Part shown: positions 53,305 through 62,140 of the stretch, piece after piece | How positions within the stretch are numbered: the stretch's first letter is position 1 | Layout: each line of letters begins with the position of its first letter | Source: JBLHGU01 sp047615875 | Lineage (GTDB): Bacteria; Pseudomonadota; Gammaproteobacteria; Arenicellales; CAJQKF01 | Direction of reading: 5' to 3' | NCBI GenBank assembly: GCA_047615875.1 | Contig: JBLHGU010000003.1 | Location: 1-64,000 of the forward strand | DNA: 64,000 nucleotides | Notes under the pieces: model-generated | What the model was told of the DNA's origin: nothing | Seen by the model: only the letters and a program-made list of their open reading frames with translations | The model's database searches: none | Program-made: the position numbers and the translations under genes

Positions 53305-53730
53305 ATGACGGAAACCGAACGAGTTGTAAGAATTTTTCACGAATCCTGGGATATGCGAAATCCCGATAGAGGCGCAGCCATAATCGCTGAAGATTGCCAG
53401 TTTGAAGACGTCGCTCGAGAGGAAATGCAACCTGGGCCAGAAGCGTATAAACAGGACTACTATCGATGGCGCAAGGCATTTCCCGATGGAGAATGTAAGG
53501 TGGTTAATGTAATTGTTCAGGATGACTGGGCAGTAGTGGAGTTTGTTAATCGTGGAACCCATACTGGACCACTTGAGACGAGCCAGGGCACTTTCGCGGC
53601 GACTGGTCGCAAGGTTAAAGTTCGCTATTGCAGTGTAATGCGGGTAGCTGATGGCAAAGTTGTTGAAGGTCGAGATTACTATGATTCAGCCGGAATTCTT
53701 CAACAACTGGGGTTGCAGAATAACTACTGA
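53305..53730 (+). CDS. SnoaL-like (NTF2-fold) protein
   Basis: 141 residues of the NTF2/SnoaL-like alpha+beta barrel: an N-terminal helix ERVVRIFHESWDMRNPD, then YRWRKAFPDGECKVVNVIVQD and VKVRYCSVMRVADGKVVEGR. Members include polyketide cyclases and ester hydrolases but most are uncharacterised. Divergent from the cyclase-like gene at 51375. Confidence 0.8.
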   Translation: MTETERVVRIFHESWDMRNPDRGAAIIAEDCQFEDVAREEMQPGPEAYKQDYYRWRKAFPDGECKVVNVIVQDDWAVVEFVNRGTHTGPLETSQGTFAATGRKVKVRYCSVMRVADGKVVEGRDYYDSAGILQQLGLQNNY

Positions 53731-53906
53731 ATTAGCCGGCTTTTAACAATACGTGTAGAAATAGTAAACAGTTAGTAAGCTATCCATTTCAATTACGAAG
53801 CTTCTAAGTACGACCGCTATTATTGTAGTCAAGTTGGTCGTTGCTAGGCATTCGGGTAGTTCATTTGCCTGGCAATTTGCTCTCTGATTTCCGGGCCTTT
53901 TAATTT

Positions 53907-54404
53907 TTACACAATGTATAACCCGAGATCGATAGCCGCAGTAACTCCTGCAGCGGTGATTACATTATCGTCTTCTACAATTCTATCGCTTGAGGTTTTC
54001 ACACCTTTGTCTGATAGCATTTCTCGAACGCCAGGATGAGTTGTTGCTATACGACCCTGCAGAAAATTAGCAGACGCCAAGATTAAACTGCCTGAGCAGA
54101 CAGATGCTTTAATTGGAACTGAATTAGCAGTTTTTATCCATCTGATAAATATTTCATCATCCTGCAATGAAACTGCGCCTGGTCCTCCAGGCATTATGAG
54201 AAGATCGTATTTTTCCAGCGATTCCCCGACACAGTCAACCAGAATGCCAAGGCCACGATCATCCGTAACTTTTGGGGTGAGGGCGCATACTTTCCAATTA
54301 AAGCTGGTATCAAAACCCATCGACTTTATTCGGGTTAAAGGATCATATATGCCAATGAAATCCAGAGATGTCATATTGTCATATACGACGAATGCCACCT
54401 TCAT
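53907..54404 (-). CDS. DJ-1/PfpI family protein, C-terminus cut by an in-frame TAA
   Basis: 165 residues. The nucleophilic cysteine is C103 in the elbow SVCSGSLILA, with LLIMPGGPGA before it. The frame ends DLGLYIV-TAA, but downstream the same frame continues with KLKGPEIREQIARQMNYPNA to a TAG at 53844-53846. That tail is the usual C-terminal helix of this family (L-Y-x-V-E-x-L-x-G-x-E), so a GAA-to-TAA change is the likely cause. The truncated product may be unstable. Confidence 0.85.
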   Translation of the reverse strand: MKVAFVVYDNMTSLDFIGIYDPLTRIKSMGFDTSFNWKVCALTPKVTDDRGLGILVDCVGESLEKYDLLIMPGGPGAVSLQDDEIFIRWIKTANSVPIKASVCSGSLILASANFLQGRIATTHPGVREMLSDKGVKTSSDRIVEDDNVITAAGVTAAIDLGLYIV

Positions 54405-54671
54405 TAATTCATTTCCTTAGTCTTGTTCGTCCAATTTTCTAACAATTCCACAATCTCTGTAAAACTAAGCTTTCTTGCATGCATTTAGACAAACCACCTG
54501 ATGATTTGGTAATTAACGCAGTATCACTACCATATCCTGCGATTGATAGAGCCGTGATAGATCGGCGCATCGTTAGATGCATGACTGTGTTCCGAGTCAT
54601 CCTGGTGTATTATTCGAGAACTGAATTATCTAGCTAATACAACGACAGCATATTTTGATGAAACGTAAATT

Positions 54672-55118
54672 GTGGAAAAATATTCAAATAACATGAGAAT
54701 GAGCAAACTAATTTCTATCGCGATGGTATTCGTGTGTGGTGTTTTTTATTTTAGCCTATCCCACGCCGATATGAATGTTATCGGAAAATGGTCGGGTATA
54801 GACTCCGATGGAGATACTGCGACATTCGTATTCAATGAAGATAATAGTGCTGAATTGAAACTAGAGGGTGTTCCGCTGTTAAGTTCAGCAAATCTGGTAC
54901 ATGGTAGCGTAGAGTGGGTTACTAATACGGACTATGATCCTATACATCTGGATATCGTGATTTTAATTGATTCAGCAGAGAAACAGCAAATACCTATGGT
55001 TGCTCGATTTGTTGATGATCAAACACTTAGAATACTTATATCTCGCGATATGAAAAGCAGACCAAAAGGATTTGCTATAAATAAAGATGTTTTTCAAGTG
55101 CTGGCTAAAAAACAATGA
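54672..55118 (+). CDS. small secreted protein of unknown function
   Basis: Starts at a GTG at 54672 (148 residues) or, more plausibly, at the ATG at 54693 or 54699. A signal peptide follows (KLISIAMVFVCGVFYFSLSHA, cleavage before DMN). The mature part is a beta-rich domain beginning GKWSGIDSDGDTATFVF, reminiscent of lipocalin-like or copper/secreted stress proteins. No motif I recognise. Confidence 0.6.
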   Translation: MEKYSNNMRMSKLISIAMVFVCGVFYFSLSHADMNVIGKWSGIDSDGDTATFVFNEDNSAELKLEGVPLLSSANLVHGSVEWVTNTDYDPIHLDIVILIDSAEKQQIPMVARFVDDQTLRILISRDMKSRPKGFAINKDVFQVLAKKQ

Positions 55119-55151
55119 TCTGGCAACCGGACAAATATTTGTAACTGTATT

Positions 55152-55913
55152 CTAGTTACGCTTGACCGGTTTTTTTAGTATCCAAATATAACCTGGAACT
55201 AACCAGATCATATAATTAGCAATAAATGTAGCGATCTTATGTTTTTTGGATCCTGGTTTTATCATGTAGTCAGCTTTATACTTTTTAGGGTCTCTCAAAA
55301 TATTGGGCGTATAGTCAGTCATAGAAAATTGACCTACAAGTTTTCTTAGTCCCCAATAAGTAAAATGTTTCTCATGATAAAAGTCACCTTTACCTGCTAA
55401 CTTCATGTAGAGATGTGCCAGAGGGCGTGGGATGATGGACAAGAAGGGCAGGTTGTAATGAGGCTCATTTACCATTATTCGATTTCCAGCTGCAAAGTAA
55501 ACAATACCACCTGGTTTTAGGACTCTAAAGATTTCGGACATTAGAATTTTTGCATCGGGAACGTGTTCATACACCTGAGAGCACACTACTACATCAAAAG
55601 AATCAGGTTCGTATTGCATATCCATTGCATCGCCGAATTCAAACACCAATCCTTGTTTCTGGAAATTCTCCTTTGCAAACAAAATGGCTTTTTCATCAAT
55701 ATCTATCCCGGTTACCTGCAGGAAATATCTAGATAGATATTCATCGATAATCCCTGCTGAGCCACCGACATTTAGAGCGCAAAGTTGATCAAGTGGTTCG
55801 CTGCTAAAATCAGACAAAACACTGATCATCGTGCCGGCTTTCTTTCTTCTGCCCGCGGCATCAAACATCGCAGTACTGTTATCAGAAAAGTTGTGTTGGT
55901 AACTTCGCTCCAA
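55152..55913 (-). CDS. SAM-dependent methyltransferase, class I
   Basis: 253 residues. SAM site: LNVGGSAGIIDEYL (motif I), GIDIDEKAI (motif II), then FDVVVCSQVYEHVPD and EIFRVLKPGGIVYFA (Methyltransf_11-type motif post I and III). The C-terminal basic/hydrophobic region (YMIWLVPGYIWILKKP) may bind membranes. The substrate is unknown; such genes occur in polysaccharide or quinone pathways, but none is nearby. Confidence 0.85.
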   Translation of the reverse strand: MERSYQHNFSDNSTAMFDAAGRRKKAGTMISVLSDFSSEPLDQLCALNVGGSAGIIDEYLSRYFLQVTGIDIDEKAILFAKENFQKQGLVFEFGDAMDMQYEPDSFDVVVCSQVYEHVPDAKILMSEIFRVLKPGGIVYFAAGNRIMVNEPHYNLPFLSIIPRPLAHLYMKLAGKGDFYHEKHFTYWGLRKLVGQFSMTDYTPNILRDPKKYKADYMIKPGSKKHKIATFIANYMIWLVPGYIWILKKPVKRN

Positions 55914-56041
55914 GTTAGTTTCTCATCCAGGTGTTTTGTAAGAGTGACACTAACTTTACCAACTAATATTTAGTGCAGTTAGATTATAAACAGATCAGTT
56001 AGCGTGGTTATAGGCACTTAATTGTTTTACAGCTCCCGTCG

Positions 56042-56503
56042 CTACGGGGTAACTGGTCTCACGTGTTTATGTATTTTCGCAGAGTTTCTACCTTCTTCAT
56101 ATTGTGGTGAGCCATCACACATCTTAAACCAGTTAGCTTTTGATCCGACGTAAATGTGCGCATCCGGGCGTAGATTAATTTCACTATCAAGGGTTCCAAG
56201 AGCAAACTCGATTAACTCGCCGGAGTCATCAGCTACAGCAAATATCATGCTGGAACCACATAGCCTACAAAACTTTCTCACGGTTCCGTTTTTAGCTTTG
56301 TAACTTGCTAAAAGTTTCTCTCCTTCGGTCCAACGAAAATTATCCGCTTTCGCCTCGCCCAATGTAGCGAATGCGGCACCGTGAAACTTACGACACATCG
56401 AACAATGACAATGTCCCATTCTGGGTTCAATTTCATCTGCTTCGTATTTAATTGACCCGCATAAACAACTGCCGATGTAAGGCGTATTTTTATTATCTGA
56501 CAT
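56042..56503 (-). CDS. GFA family zinc-domain protein (second copy)
   Basis: 153 residues with the GFA cysteine pattern GSCLCGSIKYEA, HCSMCRKFHG and FCRLCGSS. Middle and C-terminal parts (DAHIYVGSKANWFKMCDGSP) resemble the copy at 60110 more than the one at 23215. No glutathione-dependent dehydrogenase is adjacent, so the classic formaldehyde-activating role is not supported by context. Confidence 0.85.
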   Translation of the reverse strand: MSDNKNTPYIGSCLCGSIKYEADEIEPRMGHCHCSMCRKFHGAAFATLGEAKADNFRWTEGEKLLASYKAKNGTVRKFCRLCGSSMIFAVADDSGELIEFALGTLDSEINLRPDAHIYVGSKANWFKMCDGSPQYEEGRNSAKIHKHVRPVTP

Positions 56504-56623
56504 AGCTAAACCTCGGTTACATTTTCGATATCATTTTAGTTTTTGACAGTACAGCTACAGCGTGACATTGCCTTCAACCAAAATATGCACCTGTCCGCCA
56601 ATCTGTATGTTGTTACCTTTTTT

Positions 56624-57403
56624 TCAAGGACGGATCGACACGCGACCATGTCTGCCAATGGTGGTGCCTTGTGCAATTTTAGTTGCGCCCGTTAGACGCC
56701 CTTCCGCACTCATCCAGTGTGGCATGGCAGCATTCAAAGAGCCGGTGATCGGATCTTCACTCATGCCACTTGATGGGGCCAGCATACGCACCTCGTAGGC
56801 ACATTCTGATCCCGGTGGGTGTGCACCAATAAGCCCGATGGACTTGAATGTTGGCCATCTAACCCGCGACGAATCTACCGCTAGCACTGCCTCCGCAGAG
56901 TTAAGCTGTAGAACTTGCCAAACTGGGCCGTTATCGAGTTGGGCCGTATGTAGAATAGAGTCGTATGGGATCTCAAGTGTCTCAACAATAACGTCAAACA
57001 GATCAGTCTGCATCGCTTCAATCTTAGTTGGCGGAGCTACGAACTCCAGTAAATTTTCATCGCTAACATCGATTTCAATAATGCCTACGGCGCACTCCTG
57101 ACGTACGATGCCCTGTTCCCGTGGGACACCACCTGTTTGCAGCCACGCAGCGCAACTTCCAAGCGTTGGATGACCCGCAAACGGCATCTCCCGCGTTGGT
57201 GTGAAAATACGCACTTTGTAGTCAGCGGCTGAATTTTCAGGTGGTAGAAGAAAAGTTGTCTCAGCGAGATTGGTCCAGGCTGCAAACTGACGCATTTGCT
57301 CTTCGGAAATACCTTGCGCATCGACCACAACAGCAAGAGGATTGCCCCGGGTTGGTATGGGACTGAATACATCACATTGAATGAACCGGCGGGACTTCAT
57401 CAT
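56624..57403 (-). CDS. PhzF family isomerase, C-terminus cut by an in-frame TGA
   Basis: 259 residues of the PhzF/DHHA-isomerase fold: QCDVFSPIPTRGNPLAVV at the N-terminus, WTNLAETTFLLPP with the catalytic Glu (E48), PFAGHPTLGSCAAW, and SEDPITGSLNAAMPHW. The frame ends SIRP-TGA, yet continues in frame with KKGNNIQIGGQVHILVEGNV and TL to a TAG at 56555-56557. GGxVxxxVEG is the usual PhzF end. So a nonsense change removes the last 22 residues, or UGA is read through. Good SD (AGGAAAAT). Confidence 0.85.
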   Translation of the reverse strand: MMKSRRFIQCDVFSPIPTRGNPLAVVVDAQGISEEQMRQFAAWTNLAETTFLLPPENSAADYKVRIFTPTREMPFAGHPTLGSCAAWLQTGGVPREQGIVRQECAVGIIEIDVSDENLLEFVAPPTKIEAMQTDLFDVIVETLEIPYDSILHTAQLDNGPVWQVLQLNSAEAVLAVDSSRVRWPTFKSIGLIGAHPPGSECAYEVRMLAPSSGMSEDPITGSLNAAMPHWMSAEGRLTGATKIAQGTTIGRHGRVSIRP

Positions 57404-57533
57404 ATTTTCCTGGTGGTTTTGATCATTATTTCAATTATAGACATAACACCTTCCCCTACATAGCTGTCAGGATACGCTTTAAAAAACTCGATCCAGCGCA
57501 CTTCCCGTCAGGCCAGGTCTGATCATCCTTAAA

Positions 57534-59426
57534 TCACTCAGGGAAACCGGCCATTCGAAGTCCTTCAATATAGCGGTCTTTATCTTCACTACGCCTGTAT
57601 GCAGAGTTGCTTCTTTCGCGCTGCAGCGTCAATTCTGGTCGGAGTGTCAGAACTTCTGTCACGGTCCAATTGGCATCATCAATTCGACCGAGATGCCCAT
57701 AAACAGATGCCAGAAGCACGTGCACCCTGTCAAACGAAGGATTGCGTTCTATGGCTTGCTCAAGTAATAAAGCCGCCTCATCATATCTTTGATCCATGAA
57801 TAGGGCGATTGCTCGTACATACATGTAAATTTGAGAATATATCGGATTAAGTTGGTAAGCCTTCGCAATTTCTAAAAGTGATTCTTCGTGCTTGCCAGAG
57901 TTGGCTAACCCAAATGCTAGTTGTGCGTGACCATCGGCGTAGTTTGGCTCCAGGTCCACTACGCGCCTGCCAATTACCTCGGCTTCGTCAAAACGCCCCT
58001 GAGCCTGCAGCATTGCGGCTTTTGCAAAATATGCACGAACTACAGTGTCGTCTAACTCCAGAGCGCGATTAATCGCTATAAGTCCCTGACGAATCGATTG
58101 TTCTCGGTTCGGCGTCCAGCTCATATTAATGTCGATAGCGTGGGTTAGGCCGATCCCGGCCCATGCTCGAGCGTAATGGGGATCGATACGCACCGCCTTC
58201 TCATAGAGCCCGCGCCCCGCAATATTGTCTTCCCGCGTGAATCGTGCCTGAACCTGGAGTGCTCGAAGCCGAACCTCATATGCCTCGATATTTGTAGTCT
58301 CTAAGTTGCCTAAACGAGTTCGCTCTATATCTGTAAGATTAACGGATAATGCTTTTACTATGCTCTGCGACACTTCATCCTGCAGTGCAAATACATCCAT
58401 AATTTTGCGATCGTATCGATCCGCCCAGATATGGCCACCGTCTCTGCCGTCTATAAGCTGCGCATTTATTCGAACCTCGTCGCCTGATCGGCGAACGCTG
58501 CCCTCAAGAATGTATCGAGCCCCCAGATCTTTTGAGACCTGACGCAGGTCAATTGCCAAGCCCTTATATACAAATGTGGAATTGCGAGCGATTACCACTA
58601 AGCCAGATATCTTCGATAAATCGGTAATCAGATCTTCGGTCATTCCATCAGCAAAGTATTCTTGATCAGAACTATCGCTCATATTGACGAATGGCATAAC
58701 AGCGATCGAGGGCTTTTTCTGTACCTGTACCTGTACCTGACTGCTCTGATCAAGCGTTGAGTTGTCGCCTTTGAACCAAGGCAGAAAATAGCTAACTAAA
58801 CCTGCTGATATCGCACCCAGTAGAATAATGCCTACCATTATCGGAAAGTTTTTCGGAAATCTCGCAAACGTCGAAGTAACTATCGGTGCTGGCACGCTGG
58901 CATTGGTATTTAGTTTTACCTCGTATATCCGTATTGAATCGTCAAATCCTTTGAGCTCCTTTTCACCCAGGTTAGTTATCTCAAAGGGTAAACGCCTTGG
59001 CAACGCCTCGTGTATGGCGCTGGTGATATTCACGCCACCAGGGCTTGAGAACTGCTCAATTCGCTGTGCTAATACAACTCCAGAGCCAGTTATAGTTGCG
59101 TTGGCGATAATGACCTCACCCATGGCGACTCCAATGCGAAGGTCTGGCCGAATGTTATTAGTCAGTAGTGCATTGAGTTCTGTATTGGATATCTGAAAAG
59201 CGATCGCTGCGCAGACCGCATCAGAAGCTTTGCTGAATTCCGCAACTAAAGCGTCGCCTCGAACTTCGTGGGCGATACCGCCATAGGATGTGATGACATC
59301 AGCTAGACGCCTTAACGCATCGGTAATGCGAAGGTGAGCATGTTTTTCATCTCTCTGTACAAGCTCGGTCGAGCCTATAATGTCAGCATGAAGGATAACG
59401 ACTAAACTGCTTGATATTTCGTTCAA
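57534..59426 (-). CDS. class III cyclase-like domain + membrane segment + TolB-like + TPR protein
   Basis: 630 residues. Cyclase-like domain with D15 and D58 kept, E54 in place of the Lys and V118 in place of the Asn, R122 kept. Membrane segment at about 195-216. TolB-like domain from 239 (PSIAVMPFVNMSDSSDQEYF), then TPRs (about 380-630, ending MAGFPE). Same architecture as 21236-23114 and 51375-53147. An 18-bp CTGTAC triplication (58719-58736) encodes QVQVQV between membrane and TolB-like domain. Function probably regulatory. Confidence 0.85.
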   Translation of the reverse strand: MNEISSSLVVILHADIIGSTELVQRDEKHAHLRITDALRRLADVITSYGGIAHEVRGDALVAEFSKASDAVCAAIAFQISNTELNALLTNNIRPDLRIGVAMGEVIIANATITGSGVVLAQRIEQFSSPGGVNITSAIHEALPRRLPFEITNLGEKELKGFDDSIRIYEVKLNTNASVPAPIVTSTFARFPKNFPIMVGIILLGAISAGLVSYFLPWFKGDNSTLDQSSQVQVQVQKKPSIAVMPFVNMSDSSDQEYFADGMTEDLITDLSKISGLVVIARNSTFVYKGLAIDLRQVSKDLGARYILEGSVRRSGDEVRINAQLIDGRDGGHIWADRYDRKIMDVFALQDEVSQSIVKALSVNLTDIERTRLGNLETTNIEAYEVRLRALQVQARFTREDNIAGRGLYEKAVRIDPHYARAWAGIGLTHAIDINMSWTPNREQSIRQGLIAINRALELDDTVVRAYFAKAAMLQAQGRFDEAEVIGRRVVDLEPNYADGHAQLAFGLANSGKHEESLLEIAKAYQLNPIYSQIYMYVRAIALFMDQRYDEAALLLEQAIERNPSFDRVHVLLASVYGHLGRIDDANWTVTEVLTLRPELTLQRERSNSAYRRSEDKDRYIEGLRMAGFPE

Positions 59427-59584
59427 AGGCGCTCCTCGACAGAGTCCCGTTACAAACTAACAGCATTCTATCCTATACGAGTTCCCGTAATTTCCAGAAA
59501 TTCGTACTTTATTCGGTCGAAAGCCTGATTTTAGGATCATGGGTTAGTTGCAGTGGCCAAAGATTTTTTCCTCGGTTATTGTTA

Positions 59585-60001
59585 TTAAGGGCCTACTGTC
59601 TCGGGTTGCATACCATCAGAAACGACAGCATCTGCTTCAAATTCAACTAGCCATTCAGGGTTCACAAAACGAGAAACCTGCATTATCGTATCCACTGGCC
59701 GGATGTCTTTGAAGTATTCCGCCCTAACATCAATCACACTTTTCCAGTCATCAATGTTGGTCAAGATTACGCGCGTACGCACAACATCTTGCATTCCCGA
59801 GCCCGCTTTCTCCAATGCTTCCTTTATTATTTCCAGGCACCTTCTTGCCTGGGCGGCTGGGTCACCAATGCCAACAGTTTTACCGGCAGAGTCTACCGGT
59901 GCCGTACCGCCAACTGAAATATAGGGACCAACTCTTACTGCGCGGCAAAATCCAACGACTGTTTCCATTGGATTGCCGTTTGATACAAGTACTCGTTTCA
60001 T
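59585..60001 (-). CDS. RidA/YjgF family protein
   Basis: 138 residues of the RidA fold (GFCRAVRVGPYISVGGTAPV at the N-terminus, VVRTRVILTNIDDW later). Archetypal RidA hydrolyses reactive enamine/imine intermediates from PLP enzymes using a conserved Arg, here probably in RTRVIL. A more exact subgroup (Rid1-7) needs alignment. Confidence 0.85.
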   Translation of the reverse strand: MKRVLVSNGNPMETVVGFCRAVRVGPYISVGGTAPVDSAGKTVGIGDPAAQARRCLEIIKEALEKAGSGMQDVVRTRVILTNIDDWKSVIDVRAEYFKDIRPVDTIMQVSRFVNPEWLVEFEADAVVSDGMQPETVGP

Positions 60002-60109
60002 AGCGTCGCCTCAGGCAAAAATTAAAAAGAAATCTTAGTGGTCAATACCTAACCTCGAAGTGGCACGGAGCTTGAAAAGATTTAGGGACCTCCTATAAGA
60101 AGAACGTTA

Positions 60110-60508
60110 CTAATGGTCGTCCCACTCTTCAAATTGTTGTGCCGAACCACCAATATGATCCCAGGGCGCTTTTGATCCAACAAATATGTGTTTTTCAATA
60201 TCAACCCCCGGATCTCCGTCTACGGTTCCTAAAGTGATGCCCATAACATTGCCTTTATACAGACCGCATAAGGTTGATCCACAAATACTACAAAACCCCA
60301 GACCCCAACCCTTTTTTGATTCATATTTATGGACTTTATCTTCACCAATCGCCCACTTGAATTTACTTGGATCACTAATTTCAGCGAACGCGGAAGCAGC
60401 ACCACTAAAGGCTTTACGACAACGCGAGCAATGACACGATCTGGCATTTTTCAATGGACTGTCAATTTCGTATTTAACGGAGCCACAAAAACATTCCCCC
60501 TTTATCAT
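60110..60508 (-). CDS. GFA family zinc-domain protein (third copy)
   Basis: 132 residues. Cysteine pattern ECFCGSVKYE, CHCSRCRKAFSG and FCSICGSTLCG. C-terminal HIFVGSKAPWDHIGG matches the copy at 56042. Upstream of the RidA gene on the same strand (108 bases between). Substrate unknown. Confidence 0.85.
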   Translation of the reverse strand: MIKGECFCGSVKYEIDSPLKNARSCHCSRCRKAFSGAASAFAEISDPSKFKWAIGEDKVHKYESKKGWGLGFCSICGSTLCGLYKGNVMGITLGTVDGDPGVDIEKHIFVGSKAPWDHIGGSAQQFEEWDDH

Positions 60509-60582
60509 TTAGATAACCTTTGCAGTCATAAAAACTTTCCCTTGCATACTTCTACACCAGTATATTGAGTATTCGTACAATT

Positions 60583-60888
60583 CTATTCAAAAACCGGGCG
60601 AAAGAAGCTGCGTTCGTAGCTAACGATGCAATGTGTATCTTGCGCATACTGAAAGGCTGCTTTGCAATCTGCATCATCAAAAGAATTATTTCGATATTCT
60701 TCGTATTTGGACAAACTCGGGAATGTAAACATGGCAAGCGCAATATTACTTGCTCCTTCAGAGGGTAAAAAATAGCCATGGTGATTGCCACCGAACTTCT
60801 CGACTAGAGGAATCCAAAGCTTGCCGTAATGTTCAAATTCAGCCAATTTTATTGGGTCTATTATGTAGCGTATGTAACAAGTAACCAT
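60583..60888 (-). CDS. NIPSNAP family protein
   Basis: 101 residues of the dimeric alpha/beta-barrel NIPSNAP fold: MVTCYIRYIIDPIKLAEFEH, then GNHHGYFLPSEGASNIAL and FPSLSKYEEYRN. Members have no firm biochemical function in bacteria. A small stand-alone gene in the accessory stretch. Confidence 0.85.
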   Translation of the reverse strand: MVTCYIRYIIDPIKLAEFEHYGKLWIPLVEKFGGNHHGYFLPSEGASNIALAMFTFPSLSKYEEYRNNSFDDADCKAAFQYAQDTHCIVSYERSFFRPVFE

Positions 60889-60959
60889 GATTTATCTCAG
60901 ATAACTAACGAAAAACTGTACTTCATTGCTGAACATTTTAATTGAACAGCACGTTGCCT

Positions 60960-61589
60960 TTAGACTTTTCTATCGGTAAATGCCAGACTCAAGCCCATAC
61001 CAAGGTAGATAAATCCACTTGTATACTTAGGCAATGATCCCAGCATTAGCTGCCGGCTGAAAACATTCCGGAGGCTGCTTGCAAAAAGTGCGAATGAACC
61101 ATCAGTGCAGATAGCCAGTGCCACATACAACAGGCCTAGTTGCATAAACTGTATTGATATTGACCCTTGCTCAGGCGTTACAAATTGAGGCAAGAAAGCC
61201 AGAAAAAATAGTGCTATTTTTGGATTAAGGACGCTGATCAAAATCCCGTCTGCAAATATTCGATATAACGATTCTGGTTTTGGTGCCTGGAAATCAGCAG
61301 TCGGTTGGCGAGATAGTAATGTTCGAACTCCTAAGTAAATTAAATAAAATACGCCCAGGAATTTCACAATACTAAAAGCCGTTGCAGAGCTAAGTAAAAT
61401 CGCAGAAAGCCCAGCGGTTGCCGCTATAACATGCACCAGGGCCCCAGTTGACAAGCCCAAAACTGAAACCATACCGGCCTTGCGACCCTGAACAAGGCTG
61501 CGAGTCACAACGTATAAAACTCCCGGCCCGGGAATGAGTAGAACTATCAGTGCTGCGAGAATAAATCCTGCTAAAGATGTGTCACTCAT
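60960..61589 (-). CDS. LysE family amino-acid exporter
   Basis: 209 residues with five to six hydrophobic segments. The N-terminal signature LIPGPGVLYVVTRSLVQGRK and the following GLSTGALVHVIAATAGLSAI are typical of LysE/RhtB exporters, which expel amino acids or homoserine lactones. Substrate not predictable. The GNAT gene downstream on the same strand lies 24 bases before its... next stop-to-start spacing, so co-transcription with the GNAT gene (61614-62066, upstream in transcription order) is likely. Confidence 0.88.
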   Translation of the reverse strand: MSDTSLAGFILAALIVLLIPGPGVLYVVTRSLVQGRKAGMVSVLGLSTGALVHVIAATAGLSAILLSSATAFSIVKFLGVFYLIYLGVRTLLSRQPTADFQAPKPESLYRIFADGILISVLNPKIALFFLAFLPQFVTPEQGSISIQFMQLGLLYVALAICTDGSFALFASSLRNVFSRQLMLGSLPKYTSGFIYLGMGLSLAFTDRKV

Positions 61590-61613
61590 AGTAGAGATTT
61601 ATAACGATCCAAT

Positions 61614-62066
61614 TTACAAAATTAATTTCATTTCTAGCAGCGAGGGTTCGAAGCTCATTTTTTCATAGGCCTTTATCGCAGAGTTATTCCCCGAGTAAAC
61701 ATCCAGGTAAATAGCGTTTACCCCCTTGCTCCTGGTCCAGGAAATAAGTTGTTCAATTATAGTCTTGTTTATACCCTTTCCTCGATAATCGGGTGCTACA
61801 TACATAAAGCCAAGATAGGAGTGAATATTATGGATGAGTGATGGTTTTGTGCGGGTTAATTGCGCATACCCTGTGGCGATAATAGTGTTTGTATCTTCAG
61901 CCACGACTAAACAGCAATCCTCGTCCAATATCAGTTTCTCGATATCGTAGTATGTGGGATTGCCTGGTTTTACATGTGAGTCAAATGGTCGTTCTGCTTC
62001 AATCAGTTTTTGCTCTAACTCACGTAAGAGTGAAAGATCTTCAATGCTCGCTTCTCTAAATATCAA
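61614..62066 (-). CDS. GNAT family N-acetyltransferase
   Basis: 150 residues. The acetyl-CoA binding motif A is FMYVAPDYRGKGINKTIIEQL-like (R-G-K-G core), preceded by a beta strand with GYAQLTRTKPS and followed by YLDVYSGNNSAIKAYEKMSF, where Asn and Tyr of motif B are typical. Substrate unknown. It is transcribed just before the LysE-type exporter gene (24 bases between). Confidence 0.85.
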   Translation of the reverse strand: MIFREASIEDLSLLRELEQKLIEAERPFDSHVKPGNPTYYDIEKLILDEDCCLVVAEDTNTIIATGYAQLTRTKPSLIHNIHSYLGFMYVAPDYRGKGINKTIIEQLISWTRSKGVNAIYLDVYSGNNSAIKAYEKMSFEPSLLEMKLIL

Positions 62067-62140
62067 TTCTGATTACCTGCTTTGGGTGTAGGGTTTGGTG
62101 CGAATTGGGTAAACCATAAGCGTTCATGTATAACATCAAA

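Noticed and set aside
56624..56626. Selenocysteine at the PhzF TGA
   Set aside because: PhzF proteins are not selenoproteins, no Cys is expected at this site and no SECIS-like hairpin is evident just after the codon.
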